A stretch of DNA of 64,000 nucleotides, taken from positions 62,001 to 126,000 of the forward strand of contig SEMN01000489.1 of assembly GCA_005408345.1 (NCBI GenBank), written 5' to 3'. The DNA is from Macquaria australasica. Taxonomy: Eukaryota > Chordata > Actinopteri > Centrarchiformes > Percichthyidae. This document shows positions 11,986 to 23,029 of this stretch, one piece after another (position 1 is the stretch's first letter; each line of letters starts with the position of its first letter). Under the pieces are notes generated by a model. It was not told the DNA's origin. It searched no databases and saw only the letters and a program-made list of their open reading frames with translations. A program made the position numbers and the translations under genes.

Positions 11986-11989
11986 AATA

Positions 11990-12460
11990 CTCTGACACAG
12001 TTTATAAAAAAGCAGCAACATCCTAATGAGTTTAAGCGTCTTCTCAACTGTTAGCCAACTGAGCTTCCTGAAATGGTCAGACGCAACATGCATGCATGGA
12101 TGAAGTTTTAAAATTCAAAGTGTCAAAGTGACCCTGAACCAGAGCTTCAGCCACCATATGTAGAGATGTGAGAATGTGGCTGTCCTGGATAGAAAGTCTA
12201 TCTTTTGGTTGATCTCACATAGAAAGAACTTTTAAAGCCTTTGACTCACCAGATAGATATTGATCCAATTCACATTCAAAATACAAAACACTATTTTTAC
12301 TGGTAATGAAATATTCCCCCCCTTTGACTATAAACTCAGAAGTCTGTTTAAGTTTCACACAAGCACAACTCCACATTCAGTAGTTCTTGGATCAGATACT
12401 GTCCCGTGTACATCGACCACACAATTTGATAGATAGGGTTGAATACAGTCTGTCCTGCTG
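11990..12460. other. Intergenic DNA with 3' flank of the minus-strand connexin
   Basis: No gene recognised. A TTTATT near 12477 (AATAAA on the minus strand) could end the transcript of the connexin at 12664-13434. Confidence 0.4.
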
Positions 12461-12663
12461 CTTACCACAGACCTGATTTATTATTAAAGCCTGAAGTAAA
12501 AAGTAAATATATAATGTACAACTGTAGGTACACAAGATGCATGTAGTACTTTGACCATTTAAAACTGGATGTGACTTATCTCAATATGTATGTCTAACAA
12601 CCTTGTCTCTCACAGACTGGCTCAGGATCCGTCTGGAAGCTGAACATCTCTGTTCTCAGTCTT

Positions 12664-13434
12664 TCAACAAAGTGTAACTCTCTCAGATAACTTGTAGTTT
12701 GGTTTGTCGGGACAGTACATCTCTGGGGGAATCGAACCACTGCTCCTCCTTTTACTCTCCGTCATCTTTGAGATCATCAGGTGGAACATCTCCACGATGT
12801 TGAGGATCACAGAGAGGACGGCCATTGCCAACATGAAGACAATGAAGATGGTTTTCTCTGTGGGACGACTTATGAAGCAGTCTACTGGTGCCGGACAGGG
12901 GTAGTCAGGAAATGAAATCTTAACTGGCATAAGTATGAAACCATAGAGGTAGTACTGGCCTACGATGAAGGCCACTTCAAGCAGGATCTTCAGCAGCAGC
13001 TGCATCATGTAGCTGACCAGCAAGATGCCCTTGAGCTCCACTTTGCCATGTTCATCTGAATACTTTGGAGCTTTAATCATCCCATTCTTACCAAATTTGT
13101 GCTCCAGGCGTCTCCTCAGCTTGTTTTCTCTGCGAATCACCAGCAGGACGTGGCCCAGATAGATGAGTGTTGGTGTGGAGACAATGAGGATCTGGAGGAC
13201 CCAGAATCGTGTGTGAGACAAGGGGAAGGATCGATCGTAGCAGGCGTTCCTGCAGCCAGGGCTTTTGGTGTTACAGTTCATGTTTGCTTGTTCATCTCCC
13301 CATATTGTATCTACGCCAGCAGCCAGGATGAAGATCCTGAAGAGGAAAAGAACACTCATCCAGACCTTCCCCACCACAGTGGAGTGTGACTGCACCTTGT
13401 CTAACAAATCAGACAGAAAGGACCACTCCCCCAT
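12664..13434 (-). CDS. Alpha-like connexin with a missing loop-2 cysteine
   Basis: A gap-junction protein of 256 residues in one coding exon, ATG at 13434. The N-terminus MGEWSFLSDLLDKVQ and helix 1 FLFRIFIL are alpha-connexin-like; it most resembles the teleost Cx32.2-type connexins and the gene at 19925. Loop 1 is standard: C54-X6-C61-X3-C65. Loop 2 reads SFPDYPCPAPVDC: residue 175 (codon TTT, 12912-12910) is Phe where connexins have the first cysteine, leaving only C180 and C186. SRPTEKTIFI after loop 2 is conserved. The frame is intact and the cytoplasmic tail is short, ending VTLC. An acceptor CTGGTAG just upstream of the ATG (13445-13444) shows a 5' non-coding exon exists. It is transcribed away from the Cx32.2-like gene. 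The exact orthologue name is uncertain. Confidence 0.9.
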   Translation of the reverse strand: MGEWSFLSDLLDKVQSHSTVVGKVWMSVLFLFRIFILAAGVDTIWGDEQANMNCNTKSPGCRNACYDRSFPLSHTRFWVLQILIVSTPTLIYLGHVLLVIRRENKLRRRLEHKFGKNGMIKAPKYSDEHGKVELKGILLVSYMMQLLLKILLEVAFIVGQYYLYGFILMPVKISFPDYPCPAPVDCFISRPTEKTIFIVFMLAMAVLSVILNIVEMFHLMISKMTESKRRSSGSIPPEMYCPDKPNYKLSERVTLC

Positions 13435-13443
13435 GATGACAGC

Positions 13444-14863
13444 CTACCAGAGAGAAGACAAAGAAAGCAACGATGAATACACAGTAGACACAGAACATAG
13501 CAGATTGCATGTCAGTCTATTCAGCATGAGGCAACCTGGCACATTTTACACCGAGGACAATTCAGAGTGGACATGAGGACATTGAGATAAGACATGGCAG
13601 AATTACAAGAAACTGATGTGCAGCACCAATACAGTGACCAGTCCACATTTCCCAGCTATCTCTTATGTATGAACAGGTAGGTTTATGTAAGCTAAGTTTT
13701 AAAATTCACATAATTGCTATAGCACTATATAGGATGGGAACATTCTCATTCAGAGGAATGAAAAATACATCAGTAATAACCAGAAGAAACTGAAAAAGAA
13801 AAATATATCTATAAAAAGAAAGTTATCACAAATGTACAGAGCTTACCAAGGGTCATATGGTATGCACTGGCAAAAATGGTCAGATGTATTGAAATGTAAA
13901 ATCCATGCATGCTGACTGCTAAACTGAGTTTAAAAGAAATTTCAAAGTAAGGCTTTTGGACTGTGCATCTGACATTCAGAATAAAAAAATGCACTGTGCT
14001 TTAGTGGTGCATATTACCAAACACATTTGTAGTTAATTAAATGACCACAAAGTAATTGCCACAGCTTTAATCCAGCCTGAGTGTTTCTATTAGCTGGCTG
14101 TGCACATACACACACTCAAAGTTAATTTGAATTGATCAATTTTACTGGCTTCACTGTTCACTCTAACCATAGAGAGTGACTTTTGGAACACGCACATGGT
14201 TTGCTTGACCAATGACCTACTTTTCTGTTTCAGTCTGAGGACCTGTGGCTTTAATTTTAGGAACAGTTGCAAAACAATAAGACTGAAGAGGTCCAAACGG
14301 TTCATATTGAAATCGTTTGGTGTCATTTAGACTGACTGAAGCCAGAGCAGAGATTGAAGAGCTTGAGTGATTCACAAATCAAAGCAGCAGTACTTCTGAA
14401 TGAAGTGTAACTGTCTTCGATCTTTTCAAGAGAGATGTAATGTCCCATTACAGAATTCTAGCTTACTAGATAGAAATAAACAAACCAGAACAAGTCAGAT
14501 AGGTTAAAGCATACCACAGCAGACACAAACACACAGTCTACCTACTAAATTCAAAAATCCACACCTGTATTATAGATCGAAGGATTATAGGAAAGATTTT
14601 ATATGTGATTCATCAAGTGCATTTGTTTTCAAATGTATTTTTCCACAATGCATAATGCTGCTATACTTTTTATTCTAAAAGGATTTTGAATTTTGAATGA
14701 CTGGCTGACACCAAAGCCAATATTACTGGACTGTAGCTGCCAGACTTTTGTGCCAGATAGATTAGACAGATTTCTGTATCTTAATTCAATTCTCCATCAT
14801 GGTTTTCACATTTGAATTGATTAACAATTGATATTACATTAGTACAATATTAACTCTTCCTAC
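13444..14863 (-). other. Proposed 5' UTR intron of the minus-strand connexin
   Basis: Bounded by acceptor AG at 13445-13444 and a proposed donor GT at 14863-14862. The interior is AT-rich with no recognised gene or repeat. Confidence 0.45.
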
Positions 14864-14935
14864 CTCAGTAATGACCACTGCCTTGTTCAGTCAGTCTCTG
14901 TACTGTGACTGGGATTCTCTCACTTCCCTCTTATA
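14864..14935 (-). promoter_or_regulatory. Proposed promoter and exon 1 of the minus-strand connexin
   Basis: On the minus strand a TATAA box (14935-14931, context AATTATAAGAGG) lies about 70 bp before a consensus donor TACTGAG/GTAGGAAG at 14864/14863. A start 30 bp after the box would give a first exon of about 40 bp. This fits the usual connexin gene structure but is inference. Confidence 0.45.
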
Positions 14936-14939
14936 ATTC

Positions 14940-16000
14940 AGGCTGACATTGCAGAATCATCAGATTCCTCACGTCTGTCTGACCCACCCACACTCCCTAA
15001 CGACATGACATCTGTCAGCAGTGTTGAAACAATCTGGTGTTGAGAAATCCACAGCTGACAATAACTGACAGCTGTTCCAATCTGGATGAATAACCCTCAC
15101 TCCTATGAAATGTCTGCTGAGGTAGACGTGAGCAATGTGCTGAAGTCTAAAAGATTGTAGCCAAGGCTGGGTTCATCAGTCGTGCAAAGGGGCAGAAATC
15201 CATGGGCCCTGAAAGCTCCAGGCTTTCTGTTCATCAAATGGTTTGTGCTAATTGAATTGAATTTTTTGTTTGGGCATATGTACTGTACCATTAAAACACA
15301 ATGTCAACTGACATTATAGGGGCCTTAAAGGTGGTCCTGCTTTATGACCTGATCTGGAGGCCGTGTCTCGAAGAGGGTCTTTTTCTCCAGGAAAAGTGTA
15401 GTATATAGTTCCAAGACTAAATTATTGTTTAATCAAATGACCACAAAGAAACCTGGGGCCAGGTAGCATTCCAGTGCACAGAGAGTAGGACTAACAAGGG
15501 GTCAGTAGTGGCTCAGTAGATTATATTGGCCCCGGGGCCCCCTAGCAGGTTAATGTGGCCATGACTGTAGCTGTAACGCGGCTATCACCAAGTGTGGTCA
15601 CATCAGAACTATACAGGGAGACAACGCCAGAGGCTAGTTTTTAAGCTAGCTGCATCGATACTTAGTGAAGAGAGCTAAAACAATACTGGATTTGTGATTA
15701 AAAACTCTCAGAATATATCAGCTGATGCTAGTTTACTTAACACAAACATATATCATAAACAAGTGTTTTTGACATGGGGGCTTTAAATTTGGTTATATTT
15801 GGTTATTGTGACATTTTACAGTGTAAAACTAAACTTGTCAGACAGTTACTCTTTCCAGCTGACAAATATAACAGTGCCACTATATACTGTATAAACTATT
15901 ACACCATCTGCACAATATGATACAAGATTTACTTAATTTTGTTAAGTTGTTTGCATTTGCACTTTTGTTCTGCCAAATATTAATAGTGTAAAAGTCACTG
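14940..16000. other. Intergenic DNA between divergent connexin genes
   Basis: No gene recognised. 15300-15660 has a repeat-like look (GGCCCCGGGGCCCCC near 15530 is a GC-rich palindromic core) but I could not assign it. Confidence 0.35.
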
Positions 16001-16017
16001 AGCTGGACGGGAAAGCT

Positions 16018-17461
16018 TTGTCTATTTTAGACTCAGTAGTCAACACAGAAAAGCCACTGCGGGATCTGGATGACGCTGTCATTTACCTACTTCACACATC
16101 CCTCTCTCACCTAGAAAAGGCTGGAAACACTGTGAGGATCATGTTTTTTGATTTCTCCAGTGCTTTTAACACCATCCAGCCCAGGATTCTGGGGGACAAG
16201 TTGGAGCATGCTGGGGTGGACCATCACCTGGCAGCATGGATCCTGGACTACCTCACAAACCGGCCACAGTATGTGAGGTTACAGGACTGTGTGTCTGACA
16301 CACTTCTCTGCAGCACAGGGGCTCCACAGGGAACCGTTCTGGCGCCTTTCCTGTTCACCTTCTACACGGCGGACTTCACCCATAACACTTCGAACTGTCA
16401 CCTGCAGAAGTTCTCTGACGACTCTGCCATCGTCGGCCTCATCACCAACGGGGATGATGGGGAGTACAGAGAACTGACCCAGGGCTTTGTGGGCTGGTGT
16501 CAGCAGAACCGCCTCCAGATCAACGCGAGTAAAACCAAAGAGCTGGTAGTGGACTTCGGCAGGCGCAAACTCCCTCCACCTACACCAGTGAACATCCAGG
16601 GAACGGACATTGAGATTGTGAGATCGTACAAGTATCTGGGTGTTCACTTGAACAGCAAACTGGACTGGTCAGATAATACGGACGCTCTGTTTAAAAAGGG
16701 CCAGAGCCGTCTCTTTTTGCTCAGGAGACTAAGATCTTTTGGAGTGCAGGGTGCGCTCCTGAGGACCTTCTATGACTCTGTGGTGGCATCAGCCGTATTG
16801 TATGGGGTGACCTGTTGGGCCAGTGGCATCTCTTCCAGGGATAGGAAGAGACTGGACAGATTGATTAAGAAGGCCAGCTCTGTCCTTGGATGCCCTCTGG
16901 ACCCAGTGGAGGTGGTGGGAGGCAGGAGAATGGTGGCCAAGCTATCATCACTACTGGAGAACACTTCCTACCCCCTACATGTCACTCTTTCAGAACTGGG
17001 CAGCTCCTTCAGCGACCGGCTGCTCCACCCTCAGTGTCTGGGGGAGAGGTACCGTAGGTCCTTTCTGCCTGCTGCTGTCAGACTCTATAATCAGTACAAC
17101 TCCCGGTAATCTACACTTGACTGTCAGTGTGCAGACTATTCACTACTATACTTCATCTACTGCTGTGCATTATCTTCATACATATATTGTATTCATGATG
17201 TTATCTACTTCATATGTTGCTGTGAAATATTTTTCTTATACATGTATATTATATATGTGCAATATTTTTATCTTATCTATTTGTTCATACTTACAACTGC
17301 ACTCAGTCACTCTATTATTTATTTCTGTCTATACTGTGTATAGGACTATTTTTCTATTTATTTTTATTGTATTTCTATATATGACACTTTTGCTGGCTGC
17401 TGCAACGCTAAAAATTTCCCCGCTGTGGGACAATAAAGGCTTATCTTATCTTATCTTATCT
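16018..17461 (+). mobile_element. 5'-truncated L2-group LINE with intact RT reading frame
   Basis: A 363-codon open frame (stop near 17109) encodes non-LTR reverse transcriptase. Motif A is FFDFSSAFNTIQP, motif B GAPQGTVLAPFLF, motif C FSDD, followed by INASKTKELVVDF, YKYLGVHLNSKLDW and the C-terminal YRRSFLPAAVRLYN. The frame has no ATG at its 5' end (it opens at a TTG), so the element is truncated, with the N-terminal RT and endonuclease parts missing. After the stop the 3' end 'aaaatttccccgctgtggga' and 'caataaaggc' leads into a (TTATC)n tail at about 17441-17461, as in L2/Maui-type elements. The undamaged frame suggests fairly recent insertion. It sits between the two divergently transcribed connexin genes. 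Confidence 0.93.
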
Positions 17462-17805
17462 TAAACTAAACGTGTCATGTATTCACTGACAGAGATTCTA
17501 GTTTTGTTTCCTCCTTTCTCTGCCCGCTTTGGGGAACAGTTTCTGGAACTAAACGCTAATGTGCTAAAGTTCAACCTCGAACCAAAGCCTCACAAAGTTC
17601 TTCAAGTTGAAGCTCAGGTTGTGTAAAGTCTATGAAAATATTGGATCTAAATGATTGTTTTGCCCCAGACAAACATTTGATTATTCAGGCAGACAGTAGA
17701 CAGCTGTCTAGATCAGGAATGTACTTTTTATAAGGATGTAAACATTACAAGGATCGTTTTCTTCATTTAGGATGGAGGACTTGTTGGATTAAAAGCTTCT
17801 GCCTA

Positions 17806-17807
<2 letters not shown>

Positions 17808-17873
<66 letters not shown>
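17808..17873. repeat. (ATT)22 microsatellite
   Basis: Uninterrupted ATT trinucleotide repeat of 66 bp. The flanking DNA (17462-18560) shows no gene. Confidence 0.97.
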
Positions 17874-17875
<2 letters not shown>

Positions 17876-18580
17876 TAACCACACAATAACCACACAATCC
17901 TTTAAGTTATAATAATTATTTTTTCTGGTTTGTCTTTTTAGCATTGAGGCTCTGTATTTCAAGGGCCACCTGGCCCAGAAAAGAAGAGTGTATACTTTTT
18001 GAGTAGAATTAACATCTTTTACATAATCTACTATACTCCAATAAGAAGTAACCTCTGATCTCCAGGCAGGGATTGTAAAACATTTGACACAATGAAGTAT
18101 GGTTTTTGACCTCAGAAGACCCTCTCCTCTAAACACCACCTGTCCAAAACTACTCACCATAACATACCAACATGTTATGTGCTTTAACTACAGCCCATTT
18201 GTCCTTTTTTAATAAGATTTTAATACTGGGCAACATGTTGCAATTTCATATCTTCCCTTTTAGACTAATAACATTTCTACATATTAATATTTCACATGAA
18301 CAGGGTGTGTGTTTAAAATGAAATGAATACACACATACAGTGTAATCAAAGTGGGAGGTAAGGCAAAATATGATTTACAGTGTGAATTAATGATTGAAAA
18401 ATGTTGTTTTCAGGGTCATCAAGGCTCCCTTTACAGGAACTACCACAGTGTGATGAAACCTTTTCATCAGACTCATCAAAATCATCACGGGTTTGACGAG
18501 CAAAACGAGAAGCTGTGAGCGGCAGACTGAAGAGTACATGTCTGAGTCAGGCAGACCAAGCCCACAGGCCTCCGCGATGG

Positions 18581-18687
18581 TATTTAAGTCTCATCCTGGC
18601 CACTGAAGCGTGTCTTTGGTTGCCCACACTCTGTCTCTTCTGTGATGGGCTCATGGCAAAGAATTTCTAATATCTGAAGCCTGACAG
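18581..18687 (+). promoter_or_regulatory. Proposed promoter and exon 1 of the Cx32.2-like connexin
   Basis: TATTTAAG at 18581-18588 is followed by a candidate 5' exon ending GACAG/GCAAGT at 18687/18688. The only good donor match here begins with GC, so it would be a GC-AG intron joined to the acceptor CTACCTTAG at 19901-19909, 15 bp before the ATG. Inference from signals only. Confidence 0.35.
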
Positions 18688-18689
18688 GC

Positions 18690-19909
18690 AAGTACATTTT
18701 TTGTTTCTGCAGCCTTGAACCACTTGTTCATTAACATGTTATTGTGTATTTCAGTGTTTCTGTACGACAAATCAGCAGTTGCAGTTCCAAATTTACCACC
18801 TCAGCATATTTTAGTTGTCGCAGACTTTGAGTAACTTCCTTCTACGGCAACGGTGTGGTATTCCTGCAAATTATAATGTATTTATAAAGCCACAGCTTTG
18901 AGACATCTGGGCCTGTAATTCTCTTTTTATCTGTTAAATGCTAAAAGTGAAATTTTGGACTTAAGCAAAGATAAAAGTAAAAATCCTTCACTACTTCTCT
19001 TACTCTTGTACTTGAATTGTACTCTTATATTTGGGATAGATGGCTGCGGTACAGAATCAAAGGCAAGCACACCTCTCAGACATGCTTTGGAATGACTGTA
19101 CGATATATCACTGGTCATGATGGACAACATCTTATCTGAAGCAACATGTGTAATTCAAAACAGGGCGTTGATCTTGTTTGTAGTCTCTTTCTATGCCATC
19201 TTTTTTTGTCTGTAGTTGTCAGTGTGATGCTAAATCCTATGTATTACCAGTTACCAGATTTTCCTTCATGCCCCAGTTACTTTTCTTTTTGTGTCTTGAA
19301 ACTTGAACACAAAGAAATCCCGTAGGCTTTTACAGATAACATCTCACTGAGAAATGTAAGGATCTTCAAATGAACAATATGGCAGATGCATGTCCTTGTG
19401 TCTGATTGGCTATTTCTACCATGAGCATATATGTGATTAATCATGTGAGCAGCTCTTAGAGCTTACTCCTGCACCTCCGATATAGTGACATGTGCAGTTC
19501 ATGTAAAACAGTGTTTTGACCCATCAATAAACCCTGCAGTGGGTTGCTCTCTCAGGCTGTGCTCTCATACATCTACTGAGCCCTCTGACAGGTGACTAAA
19601 TGATCTTCATTTTCAGCAGATAACTGGATTCACTGAGAAGAGGTCTTCTTTAGAGGATTCTCAGTGCTCTTAGGAGTTTGATGAGTAAGGATCCATACAT
19701 ATAGATAAGGGTGTTTAAAGATTCTGACAGACTATAGTGGTTTTCATTTTCAATTATATTAGTTTTTACGCAGACACTTAATATTTCATCCTCTCTGGCT
19801 TTAATAAGGTCTTATCTACCTTGATAAATAACAGATAGCATAGAATAATGCTTTATCTTTGTTCCCACAACTGTAAGGTTGATGTCTGTGTGTTTCTCCT
19901 CTACCTTAG
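18690..19909 (+). other. Proposed 5' UTR intron of the Cx32.2-like connexin
   Basis: No gene recognised. It ends in a pyrimidine-rich tract and the acceptor AG at 19908-19909. Confidence 0.4.
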
Positions 19910-19924
19910 ACATTAGTTTCCACC

Positions 19925-20764
19925 ATGGGTGACTGGTCTTATCTGTCCTCTCTACTGGACAAGGTCCAGTCTCACTCCACCGTGGTGGGGAAGATCTGGA
20001 TGAGTGTCCTCTTCCTGTTCAGGATCTTTGTCCTGGGTGCTGCTGCAGACAAAGTCTGGGGAGACGAAGTGTCAGAGTTCTCCTGTGACACCCTGGAACC
20101 AGGATGCACACACGCCTGCTACAACTGGATGTTCCCAATATCCTACGTTCATTACTGGGTCCTGCAGATCACCTTTGTGTCAACACCCACCCTGGTCTAC
20201 CTGGGCCATGCGGTCCACGTCATCCACAAAGAGAAGAGGATGATGGAGCAGCTGCGGGACAGCACTAATGGAGCTGTAGGGAGGAAACCCAAGTATACAG
20301 ATGACAGAGGGAAGGTGAAGATAAAAGGCATCCTCTTTTGCACTTACATGACCCAGCTGGTCTTCAAGATCTTCCTGGAGGTGGCATTCAGTGTGGGCCA
20401 GTTCTACATCTTTGGCCCTGTGTTCATAAACCTCTACTTCCACTGTACCATGTCTCCACCATGTGCCCGTTACAGCGGTGCCCAGTGTTACATTTCCCGT
20501 CCTACAGAGAAGACCATCTTCATCATCTTCATGCTTGTAGTTTCAGGCATTTCAGTGCTCCTCAACATCACAGAGATGATCTACCTGCTCTGTAACAAGA
20601 GGAGAGACGCCAGGAAACAGCTTCTAGCTCAGCAGCATGCACTCAGTTCACAGCAGAGAAGCAGCCTGTATACAGGCTACCCACTGCTGCCTGTTCAGGG
20701 CCTGACAGGCCTCTGCAGCAATGACCAACACATGGACTCCCTGAGTAAAGAGAAGAACACCTGA
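19925..20764 (+). CDS. Cx32.2-like alpha connexin with unusual loop-2 spacing
   Basis: A gap-junction subunit of 279 residues in one exon; the ATG at 19925 has a good Kozak context (CACCATGG) and lies 15 bp after a splice acceptor. The N-terminus is MGDWSYLSSLLDKVQSHST. Loop 1 is standard: C54-X6-C61-X3-C65. Loop 2 is C174-X5-C180-X7-C188 (HCTMSPPCARYSGAQC), whereas most connexins have C-X4-C-X5-C. Helix 4 begins after SRPTEKTIFIIFML. The cytoplasmic loop is short and the tail is about 65 residues, rich in Gln and Ser. It is close to the teleost Cx32.2 group and to its neighbour at 12664, consistent with local duplication followed by inversion. A cluster of AATAAA motifs near 20967-20985 is the probable poly(A) site. 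Confidence 0.9.
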   Translation: MGDWSYLSSLLDKVQSHSTVVGKIWMSVLFLFRIFVLGAAADKVWGDEVSEFSCDTLEPGCTHACYNWMFPISYVHYWVLQITFVSTPTLVYLGHAVHVIHKEKRMMEQLRDSTNGAVGRKPKYTDDRGKVKIKGILFCTYMTQLVFKIFLEVAFSVGQFYIFGPVFINLYFHCTMSPPCARYSGAQCYISRPTEKTIFIIFMLVVSGISVLLNITEMIYLLCNKRRDARKQLLAQQHALSSQQRSSLYTGYPLLPVQGLTGLCSNDQHMDSLSKEKNT

Positions 20765-20989
20765 TACATGAATTACACATGTCAGTATTATTTTGCCTAA
20801 GTTGCTCTTGAATGGGTATAGTTTTCTTTATGTGCTCAATTGCTGGATTGTGTGAAAGATTCTTGATTGAATTATGAAATGTATTGTGCCTCAGGATCAT
20901 AATGTTAATAGTTTCCAGATAGCATTTACTGTGTTTTAATTTTAAAGCTGAATTGAATGAATGAATAATAAAAAATAAAAATAAAAATC

Positions 20990-21885
20990 TTCTGTCCTCT
21001 GATTGGTCAATAACACCAGCTCCACTGTGTCAGACATGCTTGCTCATTCATCTGTCTATTATCATGTGTGCCATATTTGTTGTTGTGTTGACAATAGGAG
21101 TTACCATGAACGTATTAATGAACTAATCCTTTACACATACTATAAACACATTTAATAATCATTAAACTAAACCAGCAGCTCTTGTTCTCACATGTGGCTG
21201 AGGTGTCCAGTCAGAGCGCCTCCTGAAGAACAAGCTGGTGAATCACTGAATTACAGCTAATTGATAAGTGGATGGATGGACAGAGCAGCTGATTGAATAA
21301 CTTCTTCAGACAGTTGGATGAAAATGGGTGGTGAAAAGTGGAACAGGAAGAGCGTTAGGTGGGTCTGGTGGCTTATGTGTATGGTTTTACATAGCTGGAG
21401 TTATCTGAGTCCCTTTCATAGCTTCTCATATGATTTGTTGATGGATTCATTTATCAACAGAAACCTAATAACAACTTTAATAATCGATGAATCATTTTGA
21501 GTCCAAACATGCCAAACAGCTTCTCCAATGTGATGGTTTACTGCATCTGTCTGCTTCATGTCACTGGAAAGTGAATATCTTTGGGTTTTGGATTGTTGGT
21601 CAGATGTCTCTTTGGACAGATGAATTGATAATTAAAAGAACTGTTTGTTGCAGCCCTAACTGACTGAGTGCTGATCATATATTGTACACATGACAGACAG
21701 CACATTTCTGCTGCAGCTGCACAGTGTGAGTTCATTTACAGTGGAGGAACGTCCTTGAACATATGAAAGTATGAAATGAAACCTACCATTATGTATAACA
21801 CAGTCATCAATCTTACTTATATAGTCTACTTGTAATTTATGAAAGTAGCTCAAATTGAATTCAAATTGATTGATTGTTTTAATCC
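20990..21885. other. Intergenic DNA, no gene seen
   Basis: AT-rich DNA without recognised coding sequence or clear repeat. Confidence 0.4.
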
Positions 21886-21889
21886 TGTC

Positions 21890-22265
21890 AAGACTTATGA
21901 AATGCAGGATTGGACCCAAGTGCAAACAGAGGCGGCAGCAGGATGACTGCAGTGACTTATCGATGATGATAGTTTACAGGCAGGTACAGGTAGGCAGACA
22001 GGTAGACAGGTTCAGGTCCAGGTTTGGGTGACAGAGGGCCAAAAGCAAAAACACAAGGCAAGACAGCAACATAGCAACTAAGACGAGCTGACAGAAGAAC
22101 AGAGGACGTAGGCTGGTATATGTAGGGAGGGACTGATGAGGGAAGAGAGACCAGGTGAGCAGGTGAATGAGGAAGTCTGAGGGCACCTGGTGGACAGGTA
22201 GGGAATGGCAATGAAGGGGCCTGGGGGACAGGGACCGTGGCTGGAGAGGAGGGACAGAGACAAAC
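21890..22265. repeat. Dispersed fish repeat, CAGGT-rich
   Basis: It starts near 'aatgcaggattggacccaag' and runs through a degenerate CAGGTA/CAGGCAG-rich stretch to 'accaggtgagcaggtgaatg' and 'ggcacctggtgg'. This is a familiar layout in fish genomes ('tgcaggaccca... caggtgagcaggtg'). It leaves long minus-strand open frames (for example 21957-22295) that are low in complexity and not genes. Confidence 0.5.
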
Positions 22266-22269
22266 TGTA

Positions 22270-23025
22270 TGCAATTTATACTTAAGATGCAACACTTAGT
22301 AGATTTTAGTGTTTAAATGACAAATACATGTTTTCTGGGTCCATCAGTCTGATAACAAACGAAAAATGTAATGAATGTATTCCTTTAGCTCTGGGTTGGC
22401 TCGTTTATTTCCAGGTGTGTCAATGTTGTTAGGGTTAGGTGATTGTGTAGCCCATTTAATATTATATTATAATATTGAACTCTTCATTGTGAAGATTACC
22501 ATCCAGCAAGTGCTATAAAACCATGTAAGAAATGAAGACATTATATCCGAAAGGCATACATTATATAAATTACAATACTTAGGTTGTAGCCATGATTTGC
22601 ACAAATATAAGTACATAGCTATAATAGCAAATAGAAAACACAGCTGCTCTTGCTGTTGTCACAGATCCTGCTGTACAGCTCACTGAGCACCTGCAGCACT
22701 CTGTGGCACTGACAAAGCCAGGCTTCTGTCAAGTCAAGGACAATCCAATCACGTTTACACAGTTATGCACATATGGCAAACATGGTATACAGAGATTTTT
22801 TTATTATTATTATTGTCATACTTGTAGTAAAGATCCCTATTTTCTTTCCTTTTTTCCACTTCCTTTGCTCACCTACCTCACTTCCTTTTCTCATCTCTGA
22901 TTAGCTCTTGTTTTCAACCTTGCCACCCCTCATTTAAATCTGATTAAGTTCACCTGATCACTCCTTATTTAAAGAGTGCACTCCCTATCATTCACTCTTT
23001 GTTGTTTCCATCAGTGTCAGTTGAT
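22270..23025. other. Intergenic DNA, no gene seen
   Basis: No recognised gene; AT-rich with a short ATT run near 22801. Confidence 0.35.
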
Positions 23026-23029
23026 TTCT

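Noticed and set aside
21957..22295. 112-codon Pro/Ser-rich open frame, minus strand
   Set aside because: Falls in a CAGGT-rich dispersed repeat; low complexity and no ordered motif.
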